Shown here piece after piece: positions 46,242-55,236 of a stretch of 64,000 nt of DNA. The notes beneath the pieces are model-generated. The model saw only the letters and a program-made list of their open reading frames with translations. It was not told the DNA's origin and searched no databases. This DNA is from an uncultured Shewanella sp. (GTDB lineage Bacteria; Pseudomonadota; Gammaproteobacteria; Enterobacterales; Shewanellaceae): NCBI GenBank assembly GCA_947503555.1, contig CANNEE010000008.1:62001-126000 (forward strand). The letters are read 5' to 3'. Position 1 is the stretch's first letter. Every line of letters begins with the position of its first letter. A program made the translations under genes and the position numbers.

Positions 46242-46290
46242 TGAGCGGTCAGATTAATGGGCTAAGCGGTTGCTTGTCGTCTTAAGCGGT
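46242..46290 (-). promoter_or_regulatory. Three BtsR (LytTR) boxes before the CstA-family gene
   Basis: On the reverse strand, ACCGCTTA (46290-46283), ACCGCTTA (46270-46263) and ACCGCTCA (46249-46242) are separated by 12 and 13 bases. This is the ACC(G/A)CT(C/T)A direct repeat with 13-base spacing known for E. coli BtsR/YehT, but with three copies. They start 69 bases upstream of the transporter. Confidence 0.8.
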
Positions 46291-46357
46291 AGGCTCATTT
46301 GTTAACAGTTGTCGCCTAAGGTTAACTCCTTGTGTTGTTTGTGTGATCTGGAGCAAA

Positions 46358-47068
46358 TTACTGAAAACCAAACAACTGCTTTAAAGGCTTAAGGTAACGT
46401 CTTGATACAGGTACCTTGGCTCCTGATAAAGTGGTGACTTCGGCTCCGGTATCTAGGAGTTCAATTTCTGCTATTGCGGTTGGCTCGATAAGGTGCTGCC
46501 GATGACAGCGCACTAGCGAAGTCTTCTCTTCGAGCGCCTTTAGTGTCATCTGAGTGTGAACCGTTTCTTTATTGGTGTGGACATGCACTCCACCTATATC
46601 GCTACAGATATATTCCACTGTGTCGACGGGGATTACTTTAAGCTTAGTCCCTGTATAGCAGGGAAGGTGGGAGATCGTTTCAGGCGCGATATTGCCCACT
46701 GGTTGCGGTGTACTATCTTGCCTTAATCTTTCGATAGTGGTTTGCAAGCGGCTCTCGTCGATAGGCTTGAGTAGATAATCAAAGGCGTGATTATCAAAGG
46801 CCTTAATCGCAAATTCATCATACGCGGTGACAAAGACAATGCGCGGCATGGTCTCTTTATCCAGCATAGCGACAAGTTCCATGCCGGTAATTTTGGGCAT
46901 CTGGATATCTAGAAACACTAATTCAGGTTGATGCTTATTGATTGCTTGCATCGCTTCTATGGCGTTAGAGCAATGCTCTAGAACATTAAAATCTGAATAC
47001 TGGGTGATGAGCTCGGCCAACTCTTGTCGAGCCAAAGGTTCATCGTCAACGATAATGCAATTAATCAA
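46358..47068 (-). CDS. btsR: LytTR response regulator, BtsR-like
   Basis: A 236-residue regulator. The receiver domain has Asp8/Asp9 and the phospho-acceptor Asp54 (FLDIQMPKITGME). The LytTR DNA-binding domain runs from about residue 135 (KLKVIPVDTVEYI to VRCHRQHLI). Its start overlaps the kinase stop by four bases, so the two are coupled. Its likely target is the CstA-family promoter next door, where the matching boxes lie. Confidence 0.92.
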   Translation of the reverse strand: MINCIIVDDEPLARQELAELITQYSDFNVLEHCSNAIEAMQAINKHQPELVFLDIQMPKITGMELVAMLDKETMPRIVFVTAYDEFAIKAFDNHAFDYLLKPIDESRLQTTIERLRQDSTPQPVGNIAPETISHLPCYTGTKLKVIPVDTVEYICSDIGGVHVHTNKETVHTQMTLKALEEKTSLVRCHRQHLIEPTAIAEIELLDTGAEVTTLSGAKVPVSRRYLKPLKQLFGFQ

Positions 47069-48741
47069 GAGCGAGCTCCTACTGTGGGTATACGGATAAT
47101 CACTTTAGTGTATTCGTCTACTCGGCAGTCGACCGTGAGACCAAATTGTGGACCATAAAGGTTTTGAATTCGTTTGTGAACAATATTCATGCCCAGTCCT
47201 TCGGCGCCTTTCACTGGTTTATAGAGTCCAGCATTATCCATTACGATCAATTCTAATACATTTTGCTTTATTTCCCCTGTGACTCTAATAACGCCTGTTT
47301 CCAACAGGTGAGATGTCCCATGTTTAACGGCGTTTTCTATGATTGGCTGTAACGTAAATGCGGGAACCTGACATTGATTTAAATTTTTATCAATGTCGAT
47401 ATGGATTTCTAACTTATCCATAAATCGTGCTTTTTCAATTGCTAGGTAGGCATTGATATGTTCAAGTTCATCGCCAAGGGATATTTGACCTGTGGTGCGT
47501 TTAAGATTGATGCGCAAAAATTGTGAAAGTTGTTGTAACAGCTGTTTTGATTGTACCGGATCTCGCTTGATAATGGCGCTCACCGTATTAAGCGCATTAA
47601 ATAGAAAGTGGGGATTGACCTGAGCTTGAAGCAGTTTGAGTTCGGCTTGAGTAAGCAGGTTTTGCTGCTGCTCAAAACGTCCATGAAGGATCTGATTTGA
47701 AAGCAGTTTACCTATCCCTTCGCCAAGAGTGCGATTGATATTTAGAAATAACTTGTTCTTCGGCTCATAGAGTTTGACTGTACCTATCACTTCCGTATCG
47801 ATTCTTAGGGGAATGACTAGGCTGGAGCCCAATTTGCACTCTTTTGAGATGGAGCAAGAGTAGGCAGAGTTAACACCATCGGCAAACATGACTTTATTTT
47901 GTTTAATGGCCTCATGGGTAATATTGGAAGAGATAGGTGTGCCGGGAATGTGATGATCGGCTCCAATACCAGTGAAGGCAAGGAGTTGTTTGGTATCCGT
48001 TATTGCTACTGCGCCGACACGTGTTTCTTCGATAATAATTTTGGCAACCTGGGCACTGGATGCTTGATCAAAGCCCTTAGAGAGTATTCCCACACTGCGT
48101 TCAGCTATTTTCAGTGCCTGAGTTGAAAAGGTTGAAGAGAGCTTATCTGTCATAGTTTTTTGATCTCGAATCATACTCATAAATAGCGCCGTGCCTATGG
48201 AGTTGACCAATAACATAGAAGGGGCGATTTCTCGTACAAGATTCCAAGCATCGTCAAAGGGCTTGGCCACAATCAATATGGTACCCATCTGAATAAGCTC
48301 TACGGCAAAGGTCACCATAAATACCAGCATGGGGTGATAGATATACTCGCTGCGGTTGATATTTCTAAGACTGAGGCAGATCATCCCTGCGATAAAGCCC
48401 TCTAGTGTAGTGGAGATGGCGCAGGCAAGATCGGTAAAGCCGCCCATGGTATAGCGATGCAGTCCGCCAGTAAGGCCGACCAAAGTACCTGTAACTGGAC
48501 CACCCAACAGGCCTCCCAATACCGCCCCCATGGCACGAGTGTTAGCGATGGCCCCACTGGTTTGCTCACCGAAATAGGTAGCCATAATGCAAAAGCCTGA
48601 GAAGATAAGGTAGATAAAGACTTTATGGGGCAGTCTAGTGGCGGTTTCGGCAAACAGTTTAAATAAAGGGGTCTTACTGAAGAAGTAGACGATTACCATG
48701 TATAAGCACATCTGTTGTGTAAGAAGAAGAATTAGTGCCAT
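47065..48741 (-). CDS. btsS: Sensor histidine kinase, BtsS/LytS-like
   Basis: A 558-residue membrane kinase. Five or six N-terminal helices form the 5TM-LYT sensor (GGPVTGTLVGLTGGLHRYTM), a GAF domain spans about residues 215-355, and the kinase core has the phospho-acceptor His in QVNPHFLFNALNTV and an ATPase domain with EGLGMNIVHKRIQ. In E. coli, BtsS senses extracellular pyruvate. The operon is kinase-regulator, with the transporter separately promoted downstream. Confidence 0.92.
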   Translation of the reverse strand: MALILLLTQQMCLYMVIVYFFSKTPLFKLFAETATRLPHKVFIYLIFSGFCIMATYFGEQTSGAIANTRAMGAVLGGLLGGPVTGTLVGLTGGLHRYTMGGFTDLACAISTTLEGFIAGMICLSLRNINRSEYIYHPMLVFMVTFAVELIQMGTILIVAKPFDDAWNLVREIAPSMLLVNSIGTALFMSMIRDQKTMTDKLSSTFSTQALKIAERSVGILSKGFDQASSAQVAKIIIEETRVGAVAITDTKQLLAFTGIGADHHIPGTPISSNITHEAIKQNKVMFADGVNSAYSCSISKECKLGSSLVIPLRIDTEVIGTVKLYEPKNKLFLNINRTLGEGIGKLLSNQILHGRFEQQQNLLTQAELKLLQAQVNPHFLFNALNTVSAIIKRDPVQSKQLLQQLSQFLRINLKRTTGQISLGDELEHINAYLAIEKARFMDKLEIHIDIDKNLNQCQVPAFTLQPIIENAVKHGTSHLLETGVIRVTGEIKQNVLELIVMDNAGLYKPVKGAEGLGMNIVHKRIQNLYGPQFGLTVDCRVDEYTKVIIRIPTVGARS

Positions 48742-48862
48742 AACGATGAGCCCCGTCTATCCATATAGAGATATTTTATCGACCTTGTGTGCCAGATCAG
48801 TGTTTGGAAGTTAAAAATTCGCTATAAAGAGCAAATAATTTACACCTTATGTTGGAGATACA

Positions 48863-49105
48863 ATGTCTGAGTCAGTACACGGTCATCAAGTGATGCAAAT
48901 GATGTTAACCCATGGTAATGCGTTAACAAAGGAAGAACTGAAAAATATGATGCATGCGCAATTTGGTGAAGATGCCAAGTACCATACCTGTTCAGCCCAT
49001 GATATGGACGCAGATATGCTAATCGAGTTTCTAGAAGGCAAGGGCAAGTTTATTCCAAGTGAAGGTGGAATTAAGACCGCCGCCGATAGGATCTGTAACC
49101 ACTAG
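48863..49105 (+). CDS. YecH family metal-binding protein
   Basis: An 80-residue protein of the YecH/DUF2492 family: SVHGHQVMQMM, then AKYHTCSAHDMDADMLIEFL, ending RICNH. The conserved His and Cys (HTC, CNH) could bind a metal. Function unknown. GGAGA precedes the ATG. Confidence 0.87.
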   Translation: MSESVHGHQVMQMMLTHGNALTKEELKNMMHAQFGEDAKYHTCSAHDMDADMLIEFLEGKGKFIPSEGGIKTAADRICNH

Positions 49106-49124
49106 TCATTAAAGACAGATTCGA

Positions 49125-49469
49125 TTAGTTAACCGAGTCGCTATGGCTATTCTCTAGTAGCTCGGTTTGCTCATGTTTACTCTTATTGCAAAACTCTTGA
49201 ATAAAGATCCTCAATAATCGGGATTTTGCGATATTGGTTTCTTTTGAAAGCGCATTTAGCTGAGCTATGCTTTGCTCCGTGAGAGTAAACGTAGCATGGC
49301 GAAATATTTTGGTAGTACTTTTATCTAAGCCCTTTGGCCGTGCAGGCTTAGCTTCCAGTACGCTGGGTTTACCTAAGGCGTAGTTATTGGCATCTTCAAT
49401 AAAGTCTTCAACGCTAATTTTCGTTTGTTGGACTTTCTTCTTCTTGCGCTTGAGATCAGTTAAGCTCAT
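49125..49469 (-). CDS. Ribbon-helix-helix partner of ParA
   Basis: A 114-residue protein with a basic N-terminus (LKRKKKK) and a C-terminal ribbon-helix-helix fold at about residues 58-95 (RHATFTLTEQSIAQLNALSK, then SRLLRIFIQEF). Such proteins act as the ParB-like DNA binder of small ParA systems. It overlaps the ParA gene by 14 bases. The DNA target, if any, was not found nearby. Confidence 0.7.
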   Translation of the reverse strand: MSLTDLKRKKKKVQQTKISVEDFIEDANNYALGKPSVLEAKPARPKGLDKSTTKIFRHATFTLTEQSIAQLNALSKETNIAKSRLLRIFIQEFCNKSKHEQTELLENSHSDSVN

Positions 49470-50124
49470 AGGAATTCTCTGGTGGTATGGCTAGCAATTC
49501 ATCTGTAATGGCTCTGATCTCTTCGGCCGCTTTACCTTGGGGATCAAGTTCAACAACAGAGGAGCCTTTTTCCTCGCTATCGTCATAGATATTTCGGCTG
49601 TAGGTGACAGAATCTAGCACTCTTAGGCCGAAGGATTTGACGACATCCTTAGCTTCTAAAATACGCTTAAATTGAGTCGGTAGTGCAGGGCATTGAGTTA
49701 GTACAATTGCAGGAACCATCTTAGGGTTGACCATTTTACAGGTGCTAAGCATATCTTCCATATGGGGAAGGGTTTTGAGATCTCGACGCTTGGGCCTAAG
49801 AGGAATAACGACATAGGTGGCAACAGACATGGTTGCCCGCATAGCTAGGTTATCTTGGCCGCCACAGTCGACTATGACGAAATCAAAGCGTTGATCTAGG
49901 CTGAGAAGATCATTTCTTATCTTACCGTAAAGCTGAATACAATTGATTTGAGGGAGATCTGGATCTTCATTGCGAGCCTGGATCCAGTCAGAAGTGGTTC
50001 TTTGGGGGTCGCAATCTACCATTAATACATTAGCATCATGTTTTTGCTGAATATATACAGCGATGTTCTGTGCTAAACAGCTTTTACCGCTACCTCCCTT
50101 TTCCCCACCAACAAGCAATATCAT
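49456..50124 (-). CDS. ParA-family partition ATPase
   Basis: A 222-residue ATPase with the deviant Walker A motif EKGGSGKS at about residues 8-15, Walker A' region VDCDPQRTTSDW and Walker B FVIVDCGG. I chose ATG 50124 because GGAG precedes it and MILLVGGEKGG is the usual opening. The paired RHH gene makes a plasmid-type partition cassette, but it sits among chromosomal genes. It may position a protein or DNA region, or be a plasmid leftover. Confidence 0.85.
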   Translation of the reverse strand: MILLVGGEKGGSGKSCLAQNIAVYIQQKHDANVLMVDCDPQRTTSDWIQARNEDPDLPQINCIQLYGKIRNDLLSLDQRFDFVIVDCGGQDNLAMRATMSVATYVVIPLRPKRRDLKTLPHMEDMLSTCKMVNPKMVPAIVLTQCPALPTQFKRILEAKDVVKSFGLRVLDSVTYSRNIYDDSEEKGSSVVELDPQGKAAEEIRAITDELLAIPPENSYELN

Positions 50125-50255
50125 AACCCTCTCCATTGTTCGCTTTCAGTTCAAATTAAATTATAGAACAGAGACTTGAATGCTGCAGAGTATCGTTAAT
50201 TCAATTTATAATTCGATAACATTTATTCCTTGATTGCTAGATATCAGCTACTGGC

Positions 50256-50558
50256 TTATATCAATTGAATAGCGATATGATAGCTTTGATCTTTGCATTG
50301 GGTGCAGCGACAGACTTGGCCTTTAATCGTGTTCTCATTGTCTGAACCAGGGTTAAAGGTGACTTCCAATAAATCCCCTAAATTAAAGCCTTTACTGTAT
50401 TCAACAAGAGCACCTTGGCGCGCGAGATCGATACAGATGCCATTATCTGACTTAAGGGTGTTGTGTTGGTTTTGCCAAGTTAAAATGACACGTTCAGCTT
50501 CCATGTCGACCCTAAGAGAACGGCGTTTTTCGACAAATGTTTTTTGATTGTCATCCAT
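50256..50558 (-). CDS. PilZ-domain protein with a variant motif
   Basis: A 100-residue single-domain PilZ protein. The first c-di-GMP motif is kept (Arg12-x3-Arg16 in RRSLR). The second, normally D/N-x-S-x-x-G, reads D44-L-A46-R-Q-G49, with Ala for Ser. Binding of c-di-GMP is therefore uncertain. It lies 131 bases upstream of parA on the same strand. Confidence 0.82.
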   Translation of the reverse strand: MDDNQKTFVEKRRSLRVDMEAERVILTWQNQHNTLKSDNGICIDLARQGALVEYSKGFNLGDLLEVTFNPGSDNENTIKGQVCRCTQCKDQSYHIAIQLI

Positions 50559-50631
50559 AACTCTATACCTGCTAATAAATTGATAACCCGTTTAAATTTA
50601 GCATACTTAGTTGAAATCTGTCTTTTGAAAA

Positions 50632-51036
50632 TTAGCTATCTTTATCTTGGACTTTAGGATAAGGCATTTTTAATTGTCCCCAGCGGATCACTATTACTGT
50701 ACTTGCTAAAACAATACTGGCTACGGCGATGGCAATAATGCGCCAATCGTCCATGGCTTTCATATCGAGAATAAGATAACGCGCTAGAGCGACAATGGCG
50801 ATATAGATAGGCATACGCACTGGCAATTTGCCCGACTCGGCATAGTTTCCTACCATGGCCAAAACTTCTAAGAAGATAAAGAGTAAGAGTAGATCTGCAA
50901 GTGTTACCTTGCCTTGGTTGAAAACATGTACAACTTCTTGGCCGATAGCGACTATGGTGGCAATGGCGATAATGATGAGCACTAAGTGTTCAACGGCTTT
51001 GAGAGCTTTGGCGCCATAATCTTTATATAGATTCAC
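50632..51036 (-). CDS. psiE: PsiE family membrane protein
   Basis: A 134-residue protein with four membrane helices of the PsiE (phosphate-starvation-inducible) family; marks include VEHLVLIIIAIATIVAIGQEV and ESGKLPVRMPIYIAIVALAR. Function not established. It is monocistronic by spacing. Confidence 0.88.
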   Translation of the reverse strand: MNLYKDYGAKALKAVEHLVLIIIAIATIVAIGQEVVHVFNQGKVTLADLLLLFIFLEVLAMVGNYAESGKLPVRMPIYIAIVALARYLILDMKAMDDWRIIAIAVASIVLASTVIVIRWGQLKMPYPKVQDKDS

Positions 51037-51138
51037 AGATAATGCCTCTAAAATGACAGAGTTATCATCATATCAGCCAAGAGTTTAGTTTGAGAAGACC
51101 CAATAAAAATAAAGAGAATTTGCTGTAGTGTGAATTTG

Positions 51139-51168
51139 GGCTATTGGTAAATCCCTTTACCAATAGCC
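51139..51168. repeat. Perfect 13-bp hairpin after nnrS
   Basis: GGCTATTGGTAAA pairs with TTTACCAATAGCC around a TCCC loop. It follows the nnrS stop by 17 bases. No T-run follows on the reverse strand, so it may stabilise the mRNA 3' end. Confidence 0.65.
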
Positions 51169-51184
51169 ACGTGATTAATATTAA

Positions 51185-52369
51185 TTAGCCCGGCCTGCCA
51201 TCGGCTCTAGGTTTACACAGTAAAGGGCCGTAAGCGATACAGAAGATCCCAAAGGCGGTAAGCCAGCAGATAATGGCAGCAATGATAAGTTCTAGGTATA
51301 AACTGAGGACAATACCCGCTGCAATTCTTAGTATTGTGCCCAATAAAATCAAGCCAAATCCAAGGATCATACTTTTCGGTGGCGTTAAGCTGCGGCCTGT
51401 ATGACCTAATGATACTCTAGCCATCATAGCCAATATCATTCCTCCCATTCCGCCAACAGTGATGGCATGAAAACCCGCACTAAAGCTCAATCCTGCACTG
51501 ATCATCAGTAGGCCAACGGGAATAAATAGATAACTAAAATGCAAAGACCAAAGTAGCGGCACTTTCAGAGTGTATTGCCAACCCCAGCGGGCCCAGCGTA
51601 GGAGTAGTATCACACCAGATAAGGCAGCAAAAATCTTGACTAGTGTCGCTTGCTGACTGGTCACTGCGATTATCATCAAGCTTAAGCTGATAAAGGTGAG
51701 TTTTTCTAGCCAAGGTAGCGCCTCTTTACGGTGCCAATCACTGGCTCTATCGGTAAAGAAAGGAATGACTCGTCCGCCAAGTAACGCAACTATCATAGCG
51801 ATAACGAGTGCCGCGCCATGCAGTGCACTGTTTGCCATAAGCGGGTTTTGGCTCAATAGACCATAGTAGCTTAGCGCGTTGGTGATGGTTAAGAGCAGTA
51901 AAATAGGGACAAAGATAAAGTTCTTCCATTGCTTAACTCTATACACAGATATTCCTAGTACTAATGCTGTCATAGGTGCAAAGAGGATATCGATAACTGC
52001 GATAAGTGCTAATGGTGCCCAATTTTGGTTAATCAGCAGTACTCTTGGTGCGAGCCAAAGTAAAAATAGTAACGCCAACTTGCCCCCACTGAGTCCTTTT
52101 TGTCCAGTCCAATTTTGTACTGCTGTTAATAAAAAGCCTGCAATGACGGCAGTGACAAAGCCAAATAACATCTCATGACCATGCCACCAAATGGGATTGC
52201 CATGGGGAGAAAAGCTGAGCTTACCTGAAAATAGTCCTCCCCAAAGTCCGAGTGCAATCAGGCTGAACAGGCTAGCGAAAAGAAAGAAGGGCCTAAAACC
52301 CAGATTAAATAGTGCAAACTTGGGTTGTACTTGAGCTGGATCGTCGATATTGAGCATATTAAGGTACAC
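51185..52369 (-). CDS. nnrS: NnrS family haem/copper membrane protein
   Basis: A 394-residue protein with twelve helices. NnrS proteins protect against nitrosative stress, probably through bound haem and copper. Marks are GFRPFFLFASLFSL, HGNPIWWHGHEMLFGF, HGAALVIAM and FHAITVGGMGGMILAMMARVSLGHTGR, with conserved His. The GTG start (52369) or ATG 52357 are both possible. The promoter holds an NsrR-like palindrome, consistent with NO control. Confidence 0.9.
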   Translation of the reverse strand: MYLNMLNIDDPAQVQPKFALFNLGFRPFFLFASLFSLIALGLWGGLFSGKLSFSPHGNPIWWHGHEMLFGFVTAVIAGFLLTAVQNWTGQKGLSGGKLALLFLLWLAPRVLLINQNWAPLALIAVIDILFAPMTALVLGISVYRVKQWKNFIFVPILLLLTITNALSYYGLLSQNPLMANSALHGAALVIAMIVALLGGRVIPFFTDRASDWHRKEALPWLEKLTFISLSLMIIAVTSQQATLVKIFAALSGVILLLRWARWGWQYTLKVPLLWSLHFSYLFIPVGLLMISAGLSFSAGFHAITVGGMGGMILAMMARVSLGHTGRSLTPPKSMILGFGLILLGTILRIAAGIVLSLYLELIIAAIICWLTAFGIFCIAYGPLLCKPRADGRPG

Positions 52370-52394
52370 CTAAAACCTACTAATTTAGTCGGAA

Positions 52395-52422
52395 ATTATA
52401 AGGTGCTTTTAAAATGCGTCAA
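52395..52422 (-). promoter_or_regulatory. nnrS promoter with NsrR-like operator
   Basis: On the reverse strand TTGACG (-35, 52422-52417) and TATAAT (-10, 52400-52395) are 16 bases apart. Between them, the palindrome at 52403-52419 (GTGCTTTTAAAATGCGT on the plus strand) matches the NsrR-type consensus I recall at 14 of 17 positions. Binding there would block RNA polymerase. Confidence 0.6.
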
Positions 52423-52478
52423 TAACCCTAACTGAGTATTGAACTGAGTATTGAACTGGGTTTGATTGAAACAAGTAC

Positions 52479-52504
52479 AAAAAAGCCACCCAAAGCGGGT
52501 GGCT
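52479..52504 (-). terminator. Terminator after suhB
   Basis: On the reverse strand AGCCACCC and GGGTGGCT form an 8-bp stem with a 5-base loop, followed by T-rich sequence. Confidence 0.88.
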
Positions 52505-52530
52505 AGTAAGAACGGGGGAATCAAGCGCAA

Positions 52531-53334
52531 TTAGCGCTTAAGCGCGTCGCTCAGTAGTGGGCGCATGCTTTTAACCATCTTAGTGGTTACTTTAGGCGAA
52601 CCTGCAACGATATTACCTGTTGCTAGGTAGTTGTGGCCACCAACAAAGTCAGTCACTGTACCGCCAGCTTCACGACATATAAGCTCACCCGCTGCGATAT
52701 CCCAAGGCTTAAGGCCGATTTCAAAGAAACCGTCCATGCGGCCTGCTGCCACATAAGCTAAATCTAGTGCTGCAGAACCGGCACGGCGTAGATCGGCACA
52801 TTGGCTAAAGATTTCAGCAAAGATAGCCATATAGGTTTCAGTGTGTTGACGCGCTTTGAATGGGAATCCAGTGGCAATCAATGTGTTAGTGAGGTCATTT
52901 GACTTATTAACACGGATACGGAAGTCGTTTAGTTTAGCGCCTTTACCACGCAGGGCTGTGAATAGCTCGTCGCGAACAGGATCGTAGATAACGCCAACTT
53001 GAGTGATCCCCTTGTGTTGAAGAGCGATCGAAACAGCAAAGTGAGGGATGCCGTTGACGAAGTTATTAGTGCCATCCAAAGGATCAACAATCCACATATA
53101 ATCACTATTTTCGCCGCGGTTTTCACCAGACTCTTCACCAACGATAGTGTGGTCAGGATAGGCTTTGCGAATTTGATAAGTAATTGCAGCTTCTGCTTCT
53201 TTGTCTACATTAGTTACAAAGTCATTAATGCCTTTGGCGTCGACTTCAACTCTGTCTAGCTCATTGTAGGCACGGATAATAGTTTGCCCCGCGGCGCGAG
53301 CAGCGCGCACGGCAATGGTTAGCATTGCATGCAT
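52531..53334 (-). CDS. suhB: Inositol-phosphate phosphatase SuhB
   Basis: A 267-residue Mg-dependent phosphatase, the same length as E. coli SuhB, which also acts in rRNA transcription antitermination. Motifs GEESGEN and WIVDPLDGTNNFV bind the metals, and GLKPWDIAAGELI closes the site. The opening MHAMLTIAVRAARAAG is the common start. It is divergent from trmJ, as in many gammaproteobacteria. Confidence 0.95.
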   Translation of the reverse strand: MHAMLTIAVRAARAAGQTIIRAYNELDRVEVDAKGINDFVTNVDKEAEAAITYQIRKAYPDHTIVGEESGENRGENSDYMWIVDPLDGTNNFVNGIPHFAVSIALQHKGITQVGVIYDPVRDELFTALRGKGAKLNDFRIRVNKSNDLTNTLIATGFPFKARQHTETYMAIFAEIFSQCADLRRAGSAALDLAYVAAGRMDGFFEIGLKPWDIAAGELICREAGGTVTDFVGGHNYLATGNIVAGSPKVTTKMVKSMRPLLSDALKR

Positions 53335-53489
53335 GGATAAATCCCCTGGATGTAAAAGAACGGTTTAATAGCGACCGCGGATTATACCTGACTGAAAAGT
53401 TTTATCAATTACTGATTTTCATCTAAGCAAATCAATTCCCCTATGCTAGTATTCATGCTTCGTGTTTTTTTAGTTAAGTAAGCCGCTGC

Positions 53490-54209
53490 ATGTTAAGCAA
53501 TATTCGAGTTGTATTGGTTGGAACTTCCCACCCAGGAAATATAGGTTCAGTCGCAAGAGCGATGAAAACCATGGGATTAAGTAATTTGTATTTGGCGGAG
53601 CCAAGAGTGGAGCCCGATGGACACTCTATCGCTCTAGCTGCCGGTGCTTCAGATATCTTAAAAAATTTGACTAAGGTGGACTCGTTAGATGAGGCGATTG
53701 CCGATTGTAGTCTAGTGATTGCAACCAGTGCTCGCAGCCGTACCTTAGACTGGCCCATGCTAGACCCAAGACAAAGTGGTGAAAAACTTGCTGAGCAAGC
53801 GGCACAAGGCCCTGTTGCAATTGTTTTTGGTCGAGAAAATCATGGTTTAAACAATGAAGAATTGCAGAAGTGTAACTATCACGTGGCGATTCCTGCTAAC
53901 CCTGAATATAGCTCATTAAATCTCGCTCAAGCGGTACAGATCATCTGTTATGAAGCCAGAATTGCCCATCTAAATATGGTCGCTAAGCCCGAGGAAATCA
54001 CAGAGTATCCACTGGCTGCCGATCAAGAGCGTTTCTTTGAGCATTTAGAAAGTACCTTAAGTGCCACGGGCTTTATTATTAAGAATCATCCAGGTCAAGT
54101 GATGGTAAAGCTTAGACGTTTATTCACTCGAGCGCGCATCGAGGCGCCAGAGATGAATATTCTCAGAGGAATACTCACCTCTATTGATAAAAAAATAGGC
54201 AATAAGTAG
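53490..54209 (+). CDS. trmJ: tRNA Cm32/Um32 methyltransferase TrmJ
   Basis: A 239-residue SPOUT-class 2'-O-methyltransferase that modifies position 32 of the tRNA anticodon loop using SAM. The knot-fold motifs are clear: [29 protein letters not shown] and [18 protein letters not shown]. Position between suhB and cysE-isc is the standard order. Confidence 0.95.
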   Translation: MLSNIRVVLVGTSHPGNIGSVARAMKTMGLSNLYLAEPRVEPDGHSIALAAGASDILKNLTKVDSLDEAIADCSLVIATSARSRTLDWPMLDPRQSGEKLAEQAAQGPVAIVFGRENHGLNNEELQKCNYHVAIPANPEYSSLNLAQAVQIICYEARIAHLNMVAKPEEITEYPLAADQERFFEHLESTLSATGFIIKNHPGQVMVKLRRLFTRARIEAPEMNILRGILTSIDKKIGNK

Positions 54210-54254
54210 CTCATAGCCTTGAGTTTAAGTACCAAGCCTCAATATTAATAATCA

Positions 54255-54274
54255 GGCGTCTCAATTTAGACGCC
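54255..54274 (+). terminator. Weak hairpin after trmJ
   Basis: A 7-bp stem (GGCGTCT with AGACGCC) has a 6-base loop, but only GTTTG follows. Partial termination at best. Confidence 0.4.
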
Positions 54275-54309
54275 GTTTGCCGCCTCACTAAAATTATGGA
54301 GTTTACCCT

Positions 54310-55131
54310 ATGGGTGCCATAGCCAGAATAAAAGAAGATATCGCCTCCATTTACCACAGAGATCCTGCTGCTCGAAATGCCTTTGAGATAGTCATGAACT
54401 ATCCCGGTATGCATGCAATTTGGATCCATAGGCTAAGTCATAAATTCTGGAAGCGAGAGTGGCGCATGACGGCGCGATGTTTATCAACCTTTTCACGTTG
54501 GTTGACTGGGGTTGAGATCCATCCTGGTGCCACCATAGGCCGTAGGTTCTTTATCGACCATGGCATGGGGGTTGTGATTGGGGAAACTGCCGAAATCGGT
54601 GATGATTGCACGCTTTATCATTCAGTCACGCTTGGTGGTACTAGCTGGCAGGCAGGTAAGCGCCATCCAACATTAGAAAATAATGTGGTGGTGGGCGCCG
54701 GTGCTAAAATTCTAGGGCCAATCACTATGCATGACGGTGCTCGAGTGGGTTCTAACTCTGTGGTGGTTAAAGATGTGCCCAAAGATACCACGGTAGTGGG
54801 TATTCCAGGGCGAGTGGTGGCAACGCCAACAGAGCAATCCCATGAAGAGAGTGAGCGCCGCAATGCCATGGCTAAAAAATATGGCTTCGATGCCTATGCG
54901 GTTTCACCGGATAACCCTGACCCTGTTGCTAATGCGATTGGTAAGATGCTTGACCATATGCACCTGATGGATTCCAAGGTTCAAGAGATCTGTCAAGCGG
55001 TACAATCGGTCGGTGGTGATGTGTGTACAGATAAATTACCTGAGCTTGAAGTGGACGAATTTAGTGACGCAGAAATGGCTGCTGCCGAGCAGCGTCAGAA
55101 GTCAATTGATGAGTTTGATCCCATTATCTAA
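54310..55131 (+). CDS. cysE: Serine O-acetyltransferase
   Basis: A 273-residue enzyme that makes O-acetylserine, the first step to cysteine. After an N-terminal helical domain come left-handed beta-helix hexapeptide repeats (from about residue 75, [19 protein letters not shown]) with the catalytic His in [12 protein letters not shown]. The C-terminal tail is extended and acidic. Its product feeds cysteine to IscS, fitting its place before the isc operon. Confidence 0.95.
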   Translation: MGAIARIKEDIASIYHRDPAARNAFEIVMNYPGMHAIWIHRLSHKFWKREWRMTARCLSTFSRWLTGVEIHPGATIGRRFFIDHGMGVVIGETAEIGDDCTLYHSVTLGGTSWQAGKRHPTLENNVVVGAGAKILGPITMHDGARVGSNSVVVKDVPKDTTVVGIPGRVVATPTEQSHEESERRNAMAKKYGFDAYAVSPDNPDPVANAIGKMLDHMHLMDSKVQEICQAVQSVGGDVCTDKLPELEVDEFSDAEMAAAEQRQKSIDEFDPII

Positions 55132-55236
55132 TGTTAAACGCCAATAATCATGCTTTAGCATTGTATCTTTGAGCAGAAACAGGTTAAATACCCCAGCAAG
55201 TAGGCAGGGTATTATTGAGAGTGAAACGGACCCTGA

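Noticed and set aside
52431-52460. Short tandem repeat ACTGAGTATTGA, two copies and part of a third
   Set aside because: Too short and too few copies to be a CRISPR or known repeat family; recorded only as local duplication.
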